64,000 bases of DNA from JACMRP01 sp047302465 (GTDB lineage Bacteria > Bdellovibrionota > Bdellovibrionia > Bdellovibrionales > Bdellovibrionaceae). The position numbers and the translations under genes are program-made. The notes under the pieces are model-generated. The model saw only the letters and a program-made list of their open reading frames with translations. It was not told the origin of the DNA and did no database searches. Location: assembly GCF_047302465.1 (NCBI RefSeq), contig NZ_CP178621.1, forward strand, positions 3,348,001-3,412,000, in the 5' to 3' direction. Positions within the stretch are counted from its first letter, which is position 1; the number at the start of each line of letters is the position of its first letter. This document shows positions 1 to 9,900 of the stretch, piece after piece.

Positions 1-1414
1 CCATGAAGTAACGATCATGGGTTACGATAATCACGGCGCCGTTAAAGTTCTGAATCGCATCACTCAAGACTTCCAGAGTCGCCACATCCAGGTCATTGGT
101 GGGCTCATCCAGAATCAAAACAGAAGCATCTTTCAACATCAATTGTGCCAAACGCAAGCGGCTTTGCTCGCCACCCGACAATCTTCCAACCGGAAGATCC
201 ATCTGTTGGCGCGAGAATAAGAATCTCTCAAGGTAGCTTCTGGCAAAAACATATTGCCCCTGCAACGAAACATAGTCGCCATCAGGGCAGATATTTTTTA
301 GGACGCTCTTTTGCATATCCAAGCTTTCGCGGTTTTGCTCAAAGTAAGCGACCTTCACTTTATCAGATAAAAACACACTTCCAGAATCAGGCTGTTCCTG
401 ACCCAGCATCATTTTAATCAAAGTACTCTTACCGCTGCCGTTTTCACCGAGCAAAGCCAGACGAGTCTTTGGCGTAATCAAAAAACTAAAGTCTTCGATC
501 AAAGGATTGCCAGAGTAACCCTTTGTCACGTGTTTAAGTTCAATCAGCTTTTGCGGATTTCTTTCCGCATCCCCAAAGGCAATCCCCGCCACACGATGAC
601 GATTTTTATCAACAATGGCCTCGGTGCTATCTTGCAAATCATGCGCGCGATTAATACGTGCTTGTTGCTTCTTAAGACGCGCGATCGCACCACGACGAAG
701 CCACTCGGTCTCGCGACGAAGAGTGTTCTTCATAACGCTCTCTAAGCGCGCTTGTGCCGCCAAGAGCTGCTCTTTGGATTCGACGTACTGAACATAGTCG
801 CCGTTAACGATTAACAGGTTGTTTGGATTGCGTGGATCTAAATCAAAGACCTTATTCACCACACGCTGTAAGAACAAACGATCATGCGTGACCATCAAAA
901 ATGCAAAAGACGCTTTCTGCAGAAACTCTTCCAGCCAAAGGATACTTGTGACATCGAGATGATTCGTAGGTTCATCCAGAAGTAGCAATTCTGGTTCTAA
1001 AACCAATTCCCTCGCCAAAGCCACTCGCTTCTGCCAGCCACCGCTCAGTTCAGAAACTAAAAAGTCTTCTCCGAATTGTGCAAGATCTAAACGCGCAAAC
1101 CACTCATAAGCCTCGGCGATCACGTCATGGGGATCTGCCGCGTGGCTCATCAGAGCCTGAATGATAGTCTCACCTTCTTTAAACGTCGGAGTTTGCGGAA
1201 GAAAGCCTAAACGTAAACCTTTTTTCGCCGTCACTTGACCGCTGTCCGCTTTACTGGTGCCAGCCAAGATTTTCATCAACGTGGATTTACCGGCGCCGTT
1301 AGGACCGACCAAACCGATTTTATCTCCGTCCTCAATACCAAGGCTCACGCCCGAGAAAAGCACTTTACCGGCAAAAGATTTTTCTAACTGATAACTACTG
1401 ATTAACAAGGCCAT
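1..1414 (-). CDS. ABC-F family ATPase, Uup/Ettа-like (partial, C-terminus outside window)
   Basis: This soluble tandem ATPase has two nucleotide-binding domains and no membrane segments, which is the ABC-F layout. The first domain has Walker A GPNGAGKST and signature LSGGWQKR, then LLLDEPTNHLD. The second has GENGSGKST, LSGGEQSRLRLAQ and LILDEPTNDLDVATLE; the window edge falls just after the H-loop THDRYFM. Between them lies the charged, Arg/Lys-rich linker that inserts into the ribosome in this family. DEPTNDLDV and the overall order resemble Uup. ABC-F proteins act on ribosomes, at the exit site or peptidyl-transferase centre. The ATG at 1412-1414 overlaps the last 13 bp of aat, so translation is probably coupled. 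The reading frame is open to base 1, so the end is missing here. EttA is the main alternative. Confidence 0.9.
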   Translation of the reverse strand, partial: MALLISSYQLEKSFAGKVLFSGVSLGIEDGDKIGLVGPNGAGKSTLMKILAGTSKADSGQVTAKKGLRLGFLPQTPTFKEGETIIQALMSHAADPHDVIAEAYEWFARLDLAQFGEDFLVSELSGGWQKRVALARELVLEPELLLLDEPTNHLDVTSILWLEEFLQKASFAFLMVTHDRLFLQRVVNKVFDLDPRNPNNLLIVNGDYVQYVESKEQLLAAQARLESVMKNTLRRETEWLRRGAIARLKKQQARINRAHDLQDSTEAIVDKNRHRVAGIAFGDAERNPQKLIELKHVTKGYSGNPLIEDFSFLITPKTRLALLGENGSGKSTLIKMMLGQEQPDSGSVFLSDKVKVAYFEQNRESLDMQKSVLKNICPDGDYVSLQGQYVFARSYLERFLFSRQQMDLPVGRLSGGEQSRLRLAQLMLKDASVLILDEPTNDLDVATLEVLSDAIQNFNGAVIIVTHDRYFM

Positions 1415-2097
1415 GGAAACTCTGAACTTTCATTCTCTTCTTGCGTGGTTTTCAGCTTCTGCAAAAACTCTTCGCGGCTTAAATAGGACCCACCGAAAGA
1501 AGCCGTCACTGGTGTAACCATCTGTATATCCATCCACTCAAGTCCCCAAGATTTCAAAACCTGAATGAGTTGATACAATGCCAGCTTCGAAGCGTTAGGA
1601 GATTTATAGAACATACTCTCGCCGCTGAAAACCCCTTTTACGAAAACCCCGTAAATTCCCCCTACAAGTTGCTGATTATGCCAAACTTCGAGGCTGTGTG
1701 CGTAACCCGCCTTATGAAAATCAATATAGGCCTTCACCATTCCGGGCAAAATCCACGTTCCTTGCTGTCCTGGACGAGGTTGTTTAGAGCATTCCCTGAC
1801 CACCTGAGGAAAAGCGCGGTCTATCGTGATTTCAAAGTCCCCTGCACGCTGTCGCAAAAACTTCTCGAAGCTATGGGGTATGTGAATATTTTTGAACTCA
1901 ATAATCCCGCGTTTTTCAGGAGAGAACCACAAAAGAGGATAATCTGGATGAGGCCACGGAAAAATCCCCATGCTGTACGCTGTGTAGAGGGTCCCCACAT
2001 CCAAAAGCCCGCCGACGGCAAGGACTCCTTCGGCCATCGCGTCACGGGGATCTGGAAAATCAACAGAGGATTGAAAATGTATTCTTTTGGGCACCAT
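1402..2097 (-). CDS. aat: Leucyl/phenylalanyl-tRNA--protein transferase
   Basis: Aat transfers Leu or Phe from aminoacyl-tRNA to the N-terminal Arg or Lys of proteins and so marks them for ClpS/ClpAP degradation. The 231-aa product has the family landmarks: an N-terminal FPDPRDAMAEGVLAVGG block, the AYSMGIFPWP segment followed by LLWFSPEKRG, and the catalytic-core GVFSGESMFYKSPNASKLAL. Near the C-terminus the usual D-Q-x-T-x-H block reads DIQMVTPVTASFGG, a slight variant. Length is normal. Its ATG shares one base with the stop codon of the upstream gene (TAATG at 2095-2099) and its 3' end overlaps the ABC-F gene, so the three form a tightly packed operon. Confidence 0.95.
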   Translation of the reverse strand: MVPKRIHFQSSVDFPDPRDAMAEGVLAVGGLLDVGTLYTAYSMGIFPWPHPDYPLLWFSPEKRGIIEFKNIHIPHSFEKFLRQRAGDFEITIDRAFPQVVRECSKQPRPGQQGTWILPGMVKAYIDFHKAGYAHSLEVWHNQQLVGGIYGVFVKGVFSGESMFYKSPNASKLALYQLIQVLKSWGLEWMDIQMVTPVTASFGGSYLSREEFLQKLKTTQEENESSEFPWPC

Positions 2098-2768
2098 TAC
2101 TGTACTTCAGAAAAATCCAAAGTCAGCGCTTGGTCAAGCAGGGAAATGATCTCATAACCGTCAAGAGAGACGCTTTCTTGATCATTATAAAGCTTAATGC
2201 CGACCACATTCCAATAATGAGGCCATTCTTCATAAAGTGTCTGAGCTGAAAGCATCACAGACTCGCCACGATCCCCCAATGGAAGTTTCAACATTGGATT
2301 TTCACGCAAGTTCTTATGAAGGCCCTTCAAAGGCATCGTCAAAGGCAAAATTCTTTGTCCATCGTCAGAGGCCATACACGGACCACGCATAAGGATCGTA
2401 GGAACATCGCCCGAATAAGCGACGCCTTCTGCTTGTAGGACGATTTCAACATTAGGATATTTTTCGCAGGCATAAACCTTAGACCCGCTTTCGTTTTTCA
2501 CCAAGAAAAGTCCTAAAGATAAACCCATGCTTTCCTGAGTTTTATGGACCTGCAGACCTTGAATCAAAGCGTACTTCGCAAGCCTTGAGAACTCTTTGTC
2601 AGAAGCTTCGCTAAGATCATAGTAGTCCGTACCGACAGAGCTAGTAGCGCGTCCGTCGAAAGATGCAATCCCGCGCTTTTGCAAGAAGAGGTGATCCGCC
2701 AGGTACAATCCCCCGATCAACAACAAAACCACACCTAATAAAACTCGGCTTTTTTGTGATTTCATCAT
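2097..2768 (-). CDS. Membrane-anchored protein of unknown function
   Basis: I do not recognise this 223-aa protein. It begins with basic residues and a single hydrophobic stretch (about residues 9-26, VLLGVVLLLIGGLYLADHLF), so it is likely anchored in the inner membrane with about 195 residues in the periplasm, or is secreted. Two Cys residues in the middle (CEKYPNV and GPCMASD) could form a disulfide there. The start has an AGGAGT Shine-Dalgarno 3 nt before the first ATG and 6 nt before the second, so either ATG is possible. It lies 5 bp after the metallopeptidase lipoprotein and overlaps aat by one base, which puts it in the same transcript. Confidence 0.8.
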   Translation of the reverse strand: MMKSQKSRVLLGVVLLLIGGLYLADHLFLQKRGIASFDGRATSSVGTDYYDLSEASDKEFSRLAKYALIQGLQVHKTQESMGLSLGLFLVKNESGSKVYACEKYPNVEIVLQAEGVAYSGDVPTILMRGPCMASDDGQRILPLTMPLKGLHKNLRENPMLKLPLGDRGESVMLSAQTLYEEWPHYWNVVGIKLYNDQESVSLDGYEIISLLDQALTLDFSEVQ

Positions 2769-2773
2769 AACTC

Positions 2774-3415
2774 CTACTTATACTCACACTTCAAGTTAGC
2801 TTGATCAGCCGCAGTTGGCAGCTCACGCTTCAAGAGAAAATCCAGAACCTGCAACATCACCGAAGAGGTCGAGCTGTTTACGTGCTTCAGCCCCAAGACG
2901 TGACCAAGTTCATGAACAAATAAGCTTTCTAAGTGAACATCCAACTGAGACGTCGGCGTGGTCACATAGTAAGAATAATATTGGGCATCGATTTTAATAT
3001 CCGCTTCAACCAATTGGTTGTTGTTCCAAGAAAGAGAACTCATCGCCTGAAGTTTTTTGTCGCTTCCCCAAGGATTCATCCAATAAAAGACGTTGCGATT
3101 GTCTTTAGCAGGAGTCGACGCTTGTGCGGCCTTTTCAAAAATGAAAAGAGTTTTATTCAAAACGCTTTCCCATTTTTGCGCGGCATTTTTCAACACCATT
3201 TCATGTTCAGGTGGAAAAGTTGGATCGAGGTAAATCTTGATCGGAAGACTTTGCTTCCAAGAAACTCTTTGCCCGTAACTGTTTTGGACAAAACCGCAGT
3301 CTGTTTCAGACGCTGTTGCTACCTTTGTTTCGGTTGGTGGCCCCACTTTCGGTCCACGTCCACAGGCCAAAATGACATGCACAATCAGTAAGCTAGTAAA
3401 TAGATACTTTTTCAT
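2774..3415 (-). CDS. Metzincin-type zinc metallopeptidase, putative lipoprotein
   Basis: The 213-aa product starts with a short lipoprotein-type signal (LLIVHVILAC, lipid-modified Cys about residue 18). Its C-terminal half carries HELGHVLGLKH, the metzincin zinc site HExxHxxGxxH, followed about 12 residues later by SSVML, a plausible Met-turn. This arrangement matches matrixin/M10-like peptidases. It should therefore be an extracytoplasmic zinc protease tethered to a membrane. An AAGGTC Shine-Dalgarno lies just upstream of the ATG. It is the first gene of a minus-strand operon that includes aat, and it diverges from the exported-protease cluster at 3572. Substrate unknown. A second metzincin-like lipoprotein with a related core lies at 19339. 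Confidence 0.85.
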   Translation of the reverse strand: MKKYLFTSLLIVHVILACGRGPKVGPPTETKVATASETDCGFVQNSYGQRVSWKQSLPIKIYLDPTFPPEHEMVLKNAAQKWESVLNKTLFIFEKAAQASTPAKDNRNVFYWMNPWGSDKKLQAMSSLSWNNNQLVEADIKIDAQYYSYYVTTPTSQLDVHLESLFVHELGHVLGLKHVNSSTSSVMLQVLDFLLKRELPTAADQANLKCEYK

Positions 3416-3560
3416 CTGACCTTAATTCTAAATAAGTTTCGCCCTAAATATAAGATGTCCCCGACTTTTAAGTGCCCCAATCTATGCCACATCGCGGTAG
3501 GTACGGACCTTGCTCTAGCCCTCACATGGACCTGGACTTTGGTCACAATGACACCACTCG

Positions 3561-3566
3561 GGAGGG
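3561..3566 (+). promoter_or_regulatory. Shine-Dalgarno that favours a GTG start at 3572
   Basis: GGAGGG lies 5 nt upstream of GTG 3572 and 14 nt upstream of ATG 3581. The reading frame is open further upstream to an ATG at 3455, but the signal peptide begins only at 3572/3581, so the long version is unlikely. Spacing favours GTG. Confidence 0.65.
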
Positions 3567-3571
3567 GAACC

Positions 3572-6500
3572 GTGAACAGTATGAGAACTCTTTTTGTTCT
3601 TTTAACTCTATTAGTTAGCCAATTTGCATTCGCCGAAAGTATTTCGATTCCTCTAAAAGTAGTTAAGAAGCCGGCGTCAGACCTGGTGTCTAACGGCGCC
3701 GTCCTGGAAGTAGGACAAGCTGCTACCATGGCGAAGCAGGGACAAGATCTCAGTATCTTGAATCCCCAAGAAAACAAAATGTGGCAGAACCAGAAGTATG
3801 GGATGACCGATGCAACTCAGCCTCGCGAGGTTGCAGTTCGCTATCAATCTTCAGAAGCGCAGTTGCCATTCACCTTCATGGCGCGCGTACAGTCCGGTAC
3901 CAACCCTGAAGTTTTCTATCGCTTAAGCTTAAGCCGCATGACTCATACGACTTTGATGCGCGCAGCTTTGATGAAAAAACTGGGCTATTACGTCCCGACT
4001 CCTCAGTATTCAAAAAACCTTCGCGTGTATTTTAAGAGTGAAGAAGAAAAAGCAGATTTCTTAAGAATGGCCCAAGAAACTATGATCTCGGATTTCGAGA
4101 GCCGTGGCTGGGTTACCGAAAATGACACCAAAAACCACTCTTTAGTTTTCTCGGACGCGATGTTGGAACCTGCAACCAATGACTATTTCGACATCCAGTG
4201 GGGTTATGCACCAGATCCAAACGATCCCTCGCAGGTCTCTGTGGTACAAAGGTTCTCTCGTTATCGTGCCTATCGTGCTTTGATTATTCCTTTCTCACTC
4301 GTTGATCTTCCTGAGAGTGTGAACCGTTTCTCTGCTAAATTTGCCTCTGTCCTTTCTGGTCACATCGTGATCACTCATCCAGCCGCAGAATCTTTCTCTG
4401 CTTGCTCTTATGAAGACGCAAAATGGTTGGTTCGCCGGTTAAATCAATTTACAGAACAAGACTTCAGAGACATCGTTAAAGCCGGTGCGTTCCCTCAAGA
4501 ACTTGAAGAACTTATTTATGCAAAACTTCTTTATCGCGCCAACAATGCGATGGAGCTTTTCGGTCTTTCAACTCCATGGAAATTGCCAAGCTTAAAAATT
4601 AATTCTGCATCAGGTCTTGTGAAAGACGGCAAAGTCACTCGTGAAATGGTGCCAGGATATCCTCAGCGCTTTGCTCACGGTGATCGTGAAAGCCCGTTCA
4701 AAGATGGCGATTTCGAGCGCTATTTGGGTATCCGCGGTCGCACAGCTGCGATCATGACAGCGATGAACCACATCAACGAAAAGTTGGACATTCTGAGCGT
4801 CGGTGACCTAGTTCTTAAAAGACGTTTAGATGTACAAAACAAAATTATTGAGCACATCAGTAAAAATCCTGAAAAGCCTCTTTACCAAAACGTCGAAGCT
4901 TGGGGCGGTCCGGTTGGTGGTTTCAATATGGCAGCCACTCGTAGTGTCAGCACGGGTACTTACTACGGCAGCCAAGCAGCGATTCAGCTTGTCGACAATA
5001 TGTCTGTCGCTGCCCGCCTTGGTTTCTTCATGGCTCTGGATGGCGTTCCAAATGTAACACCGATGGGTGGCGCGAACATCATGGTGCAACGTGATTACAC
5101 TCACGTGCGTCCTCTTCTTTCAATCACTGAAGGAACAAAAGTCGAGTGGAAAAACCTGATCATCCCTAAATACATGCGTTCACTGACCAATGTTCTTTCT
5201 AAGGAAAAAAACGAGGACGGTAAGTTCGCTATCGATGCTATGTTGGGCGAACTTCGCGAAGGTGAAGTGTTCACTGTCACAGACTCTGTGACACTTGCGG
5301 GTTATGCTCAGATCAGCGCATCTATCGACGTTCTGTTGGGTATCACACCACTTAGCTTTATGAATACTGTCAGCGTTGGTGCTGATGGTGCTCGTGTGAT
5401 CCTTCGCCAAACAAGCTTTATGCGCACAGCTGATGGCGTTCAGGTGTACGTACGAGAGCAAAGTAGCAAAATTTTTGGTCTTAGCTTTGATGTGAACTAC
5501 TTCATCAATGTCATGAATATCCGTGCTAGCACTAACACGACGGATCTTCACACGGATACGTTCGTGATCGACTACAACCCAGCTTTGGGTGAATACGTTG
5601 ATGAAGGTCAAACAGACCAGCAGTTCGTAAAAGACTTCATCGAGACCCGCGACAATCTTCGTCCTGCGTTGATTGCTCTTTTCCGCGGAAATGATCCCGA
5701 GATCTTGTACTCTCGCTTCCAATACAAGAAGTTTGAAATTGACCACGAATTAAAAACTAAAGAAGTTCGCTCGAAGTTCTTGGCAATGCGTATGGATTCT
5801 TTCAACGAAGATCATTTGTTGAAGATCACCTACCCTGCAAGCCCAGATGCTCCAGAACTAAATCCGAAAGACGAGCAAGTGATCTTGTTCTCGAATAAAC
5901 GTGGAACTCTTGTCGGTCGTGACCTCTTAGGTTTTGCGACGGACTGGATCCAAGGCATCATCAACAAAAAATGGGGTAATGCCAAAGTTGATCTAGGTAA
6001 CGGCGAAGATCCAAATCCAGCGAATACGCCATTTGGTAAAGCTTACTGGAGAATCGTTAACACAGAAACAGACCTGACTCCGAAAGGCGAAACATATCCA
6101 AACGTCGCTATTCTTCAACACGTCTGGGGCGGCTGGCACTTGAACTCTAAAAAGTTCATGAAGCTGATCGACGAAATTCAAGGTCAGTTTAAAAACACGC
6201 CGCTTGCACCATATCGTTTGATCGAGCCAGAAGCTTTCGCAAATACCACTGCGATTAACTTCTACCGTGTAACCGCTCAGCTTTCTGTTTTGCCAGGTGG
6301 TCTAGACAAAATCCGTGATCTTTTGGTTCAACCGGACTCTGTTGGAAAACCAGCGCCAAAACCAAATATTATCGAGAGAATTCTGCACAAGCTCAGCATT
6401 AAAGATGGACGCCCACCACGCGCTGGGGACAAAGAGTTCTTCGAAGATCTTTTGAAAATCATCGGCAACGGTGATCTTGAAAAAGGGCGCATGCTTTACG

Positions 6501-6940
6501 AAGTTGAATGCAAAAACAATAAGGCCCCTCCTGCAGGAGCAAGTGGCAGCGTTCGAGGAGACGACACGACGACTTGGCTTCATGGAACTCGCTACGAGTG
6601 TCTAGAGAACTGGACAAAGAAACTCATCAACTTGTCTGCGGAATATCCAACACTCAAATCCCAACAAGCACGTTGGACTTCGGAAGTTCTTTACATCTTG
6701 GACGAGCAAATTCCTTTGCCACAACTTCTTAAGTACTTGGGCGAAGAAAACTATGTATTCGTCGTTCGCATCAACGGCTTCCGTGAGGGCGATGAAGATG
6801 GTGACCTTGAATACTTCTCAAATACTTTGGGCGATCCAAAAACAAATATCGAATATGCCAATGGTTTGATTTCGATGTTTGCAACGAAGACTCGCATTTC
6901 TCCGATTGAACTTGATAGATCACAGGCAGGTTTCCGATGA
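3572..6940 (+). CDS. Large exported protein of unknown function (1122 aa)
   Basis: I do not recognise a known family. With the GTG start at 3572 the product is 1122 aa and begins with a clear Sec signal peptide (MRTLFVLLTLLVSQFAFA, cleavage probably before ES). If ATG 3581 is used, three residues are lost. The mature protein is long, without obvious further membrane segments or repeats, with mixed charged and aromatic content. A few Cys occur (SACSYEDAKW, and YEVECKNN with RYECLENW late). The stop codon overlaps the start of the subtilisin-like protease gene (ATGA at 6937-6940), so the two are translationally coupled and probably work together, for example as protease and partner or substrate. 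Function is otherwise unassigned. Confidence 0.85.
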   Translation: MNSMRTLFVLLTLLVSQFAFAESISIPLKVVKKPASDLVSNGAVLEVGQAATMAKQGQDLSILNPQENKMWQNQKYGMTDATQPREVAVRYQSSEAQLPFTFMARVQSGTNPEVFYRLSLSRMTHTTLMRAALMKKLGYYVPTPQYSKNLRVYFKSEEEKADFLRMAQETMISDFESRGWVTENDTKNHSLVFSDAMLEPATNDYFDIQWGYAPDPNDPSQVSVVQRFSRYRAYRALIIPFSLVDLPESVNRFSAKFASVLSGHIVITHPAAESFSACSYEDAKWLVRRLNQFTEQDFRDIVKAGAFPQELEELIYAKLLYRANNAMELFGLSTPWKLPSLKINSASGLVKDGKVTREMVPGYPQRFAHGDRESPFKDGDFERYLGIRGRTAAIMTAMNHINEKLDILSVGDLVLKRRLDVQNKIIEHISKNPEKPLYQNVEAWGGPVGGFNMAATRSVSTGTYYGSQAAIQLVDNMSVAARLGFFMALDGVPNVTPMGGANIMVQRDYTHVRPLLSITEGTKVEWKNLIIPKYMRSLTNVLSKEKNEDGKFAIDAMLGELREGEVFTVTDSVTLAGYAQISASIDVLLGITPLSFMNTVSVGADGARVILRQTSFMRTADGVQVYVREQSSKIFGLSFDVNYFINVMNIRASTNTTDLHTDTFVIDYNPALGEYVDEGQTDQQFVKDFIETRDNLRPALIALFRGNDPEILYSRFQYKKFEIDHELKTKEVRSKFLAMRMDSFNEDHLLKITYPASPDAPELNPKDEQVILFSNKRGTLVGRDLLGFATDWIQGIINKKWGNAKVDLGNGEDPNPANTPFGKAYWRIVNTETDLTPKGETYPNVAILQHVWGGWHLNSKKFMKLIDEIQGQFKNTPLAPYRLIEPEAFANTTAINFYRVTAQLSVLPGGLDKIRDLLVQPDSVGKPAPKPNIIERILHKLSIKDGRPPRAGDKEFFEDLLKIIGNGDLEKGRMLYEVECKNNKAPPAGASGSVRGDDTTTWLHGTRYECLENWTKKLINLSAEYPTLKSQQARWTSEVLYILDEQIPLPQLLKYLGEENYVFVVRINGFREGDEDGDLEYFSNTLGDPKTNIEYANGLISMFATKTRISPIELDRSQAGFR

Positions 6941-9900
6941 GACATTTGATTCTCTTTCACCTAATCACTCTTGCAGGCATTTATGCTTTTGGCGCCAGCG
7001 ACTTGTTTGGCGACAAACAATGGGGTCTCCACAACGACGGAACTTCACAAATTATTGACTTGGATCCGATGCACACCTACCGCGTGCCTGCGCGCTCGGG
7101 TGAAGACGTGCATATGCCGTCAACGGTCAATGCTTCTAAAAAAGTGATCGTAGCCGTTCTAGATACGGGCATTCAAAAGAATCACCCGGATCTAAAAAAC
7201 AATATCGTTCGCAAAGAATCCGAGTGCCGCGCACTCGAAAAATTCCTAGCGTGCGAAAAAGACAAAGATCGTAAGGAATGTGAAACAAAGTGGATGGATC
7301 CAAAAAATCCAGAAGTCGATCAAGACCGCAACGGTTACCCGATGGATTGCCAAGGCTGGAGTCTTATGGGCGGCAAAAATGCAGCCGGCATCTTAGGACG
7401 CCCTGACTTTGACGACGATCAAGGTCACGGCACCCACGTTGCTGGCATCATCGCAGCTATTGCCAACAATGGTATCGGTGTTGCCGGTATCAGCAACAAC
7501 GTCGCGATTCTTCCAGTCCAAGTTTTGGGTGAGCAACCCAGCGAGCCGATCAAGCCTTACTCGATCGATCTTTCTCCGTCAGATGAGCAACGCCCGCCGA
7601 TGCGCAGTCTTGGCGACAGCGTTGCTCGTGGTGTGATCTATGCGATCAACTCTGGCGCGCAAGTGATTAGCTTTTCAATGGGTTGGCCTGCTGGTCAGGA
7701 TTCTGATTTGATGAGAGAAGCCATCGCCGAAGCTCAACGTCGCGGCATCATTATTGTTGCAGCGGCGGGAAATGACTCTACTCGTGCACTTCTTCGTCCT
7801 TGTACTTATCCAGGCGTAATCTGCGTGGGTGCAACAGGTCCGGATGGAGCGCTGGCTCACTTCTCGAATTTTGGTAGTGGTGTTGAAATCGCGGCTCCAG
7901 GTGTGAATATTCTGAGCACTTATCCGGAAGAAGTACGTCCGGTGCGTTTCCGCTCGACTCTTGGCTATGAATATCTTTCGGGGACTTCACAAGCTACCCC
8001 TTTCGTCACCGGTGCGGTGGCTGAACTTTTGGCTCGTGGAGTTCCTTCTTCTGAAATCTACCCGCGTTTAGTTTTGGGTTCTCGTGCTCTTCAGACAAAT
8101 CTGAATTTGGTTGAGAACTTTAAAGGCGGCTCACAAACAATCACAGCTCCAAACACAGCAACACCAAAATATCTTTTGGCGGGGCAGTTGGATGTAGCTC
8201 GTGCTCTTTCTGTTTCGGCACAACCACTGATTGCGCCTGCAACTAAAGAGAAAATCGAAATCCAATGGAATCGTCAGGCTTCCAGCCTGGATGTCGAAGT
8301 AAGTCTTATCAATCGCTGGCAGGCTGTTGATTCATCAAAAGTGAACGTTCAATTCTACTTCTCAAAACCGCATGCCGAATCCGTTCGTCCTGCAGTTTTG
8401 GCAGTAAATCCAAAACAAAATTACTCTGGTACTTGGAATCAAAATGAGGTCCGTACTTTCTTGGTGCGTTTGCAAACAGCTCCACGCATGCCTGGCGAGT
8501 TGGACCTTATCGGCCAAGTGACTTTGCCAAGCGGTACACAAAGACGTTTTATTATGGATGTTGATGTGACTGTGCCGGTTTCTCCTAACATGAAGGACGC
8601 TGATGTACAGATCCTTCCGATTACTGGTTTGCCAGAGGAAGACCGCCTGTCTTTCATTCCAATTGATGAAAACTTGGATGACCGTCCTCAGGCCCGCGAC
8701 TATGTCGCCTATACTGAAGACGATACAACCCGCAAACTTTGGTTAGTAAAACAAGATTCTCGCAGTAAATATCAAGTGGTGGGCGGAACAGAAATCGAGC
8801 TTGAAGGTGAAGCCGACAATCTGCGTTCCCAAGTTTCCACTCGTCTTGACATGGATATGGATGGCCGTAGCGAATACGTTTTGGGCTTCCTTGAAGAAAG
8901 CGAAGATGAAGAAACTAAAACTTCGATGCAATTCTTTGTCTTTGACCAAGACTTGCGCCTGAAAACCAAATTTAAGTACGTCAGCGAAAAAGCGTTGATC
9001 CCATACCAATTCTCTTGGCACTTAAGCCACGGTAAAAAATTGCCGGCATGGGTTGGTGGCGGAAAAGATCCACAAAAAGAACGTTCATTGCGCGATCGCT
9101 GGGAAAACCCAACTGGTCATGAGGCTATAAAAACTCGCTTCTACTATATGGAAAATGAAACCACTTTGCGCAGTCTCGAAGACTACCAAGGCTTCAAATT
9201 CGTCGATGTGCTTGAGCCGAGTCCAGCACAAGTACTGCGCGGAGCCGTTTCTGTCCTCTTAACTAAAAACGAAGGCACCGAAGCAAAATCTTCTTTCTTG
9301 TACAAGTTTGCAATTGCTGAAGTCATCGACGGTAAAGTGCAAAACTTCTCTGAGATGGATTTCTTCGGCGACGATGGCAGCTACAGAAATATTTTTGAAA
9401 CTCGCGTAGACAGAAGTCTCTCGACAAACGCCGATAACCGCATTTATTCCGGTAACTTCTGGTTCGGTGAAGGCAAATTGCGCGAACAAAGAATTTCTCA
9501 GTACGACAACAAGAACATGGACATTATCGACGGCCATCTTCAAGCGCAGAATCAACAAACAGACTCTGCTCTGTGGGTACGCGCGGCTTTCTCGGGCGAT
9601 AACAGAAATGGCGCCTTTGTTCTTACAAACAGTGAAATTCAGTATCACGATCTGGATCGTAACAACGTGGCGTCTCATAGCATGGAGCGCTACACCTTCT
9701 ATCCAGACATGCTGATGACGAATCTGTACTACCCAACAACGCTGGGTGATTCGAAAAACTCTGCGATGCGTCTTCCGGCTCTCTTCACAACTGAGAAATC
9801 CGGACTCAGCCGTGGAGTCAAAATGTTTGTCCCAGTTTTTGCAAGAGACTCAAAAGTTATCGAAGTGGTGTCACCTGCGCGCCTTAGATTCAAATCTATG

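Noticed and set aside
1570..2157. 195-codon plus-strand frame
   Set aside because: Antisense to aat, which is clearly coding.
3455..3571. N-terminal extension of the 1122-aa protein from ATG 3455
   Set aside because: It would bury the signal peptide behind 39 residues; the Shine-Dalgarno at 3561 points to 3572.
3412..3777. Minus-strand frame overlapping the start of the exported cluster
   Set aside because: Overlaps the signal peptide region of the 3572 gene and the start of the metallopeptidase gene; no ribosome site.
5180..5746. Open frame of 188 codons on the minus strand
   Set aside because: Antisense to the 1122-aa exported protein, no ribosome site, shadow composition.
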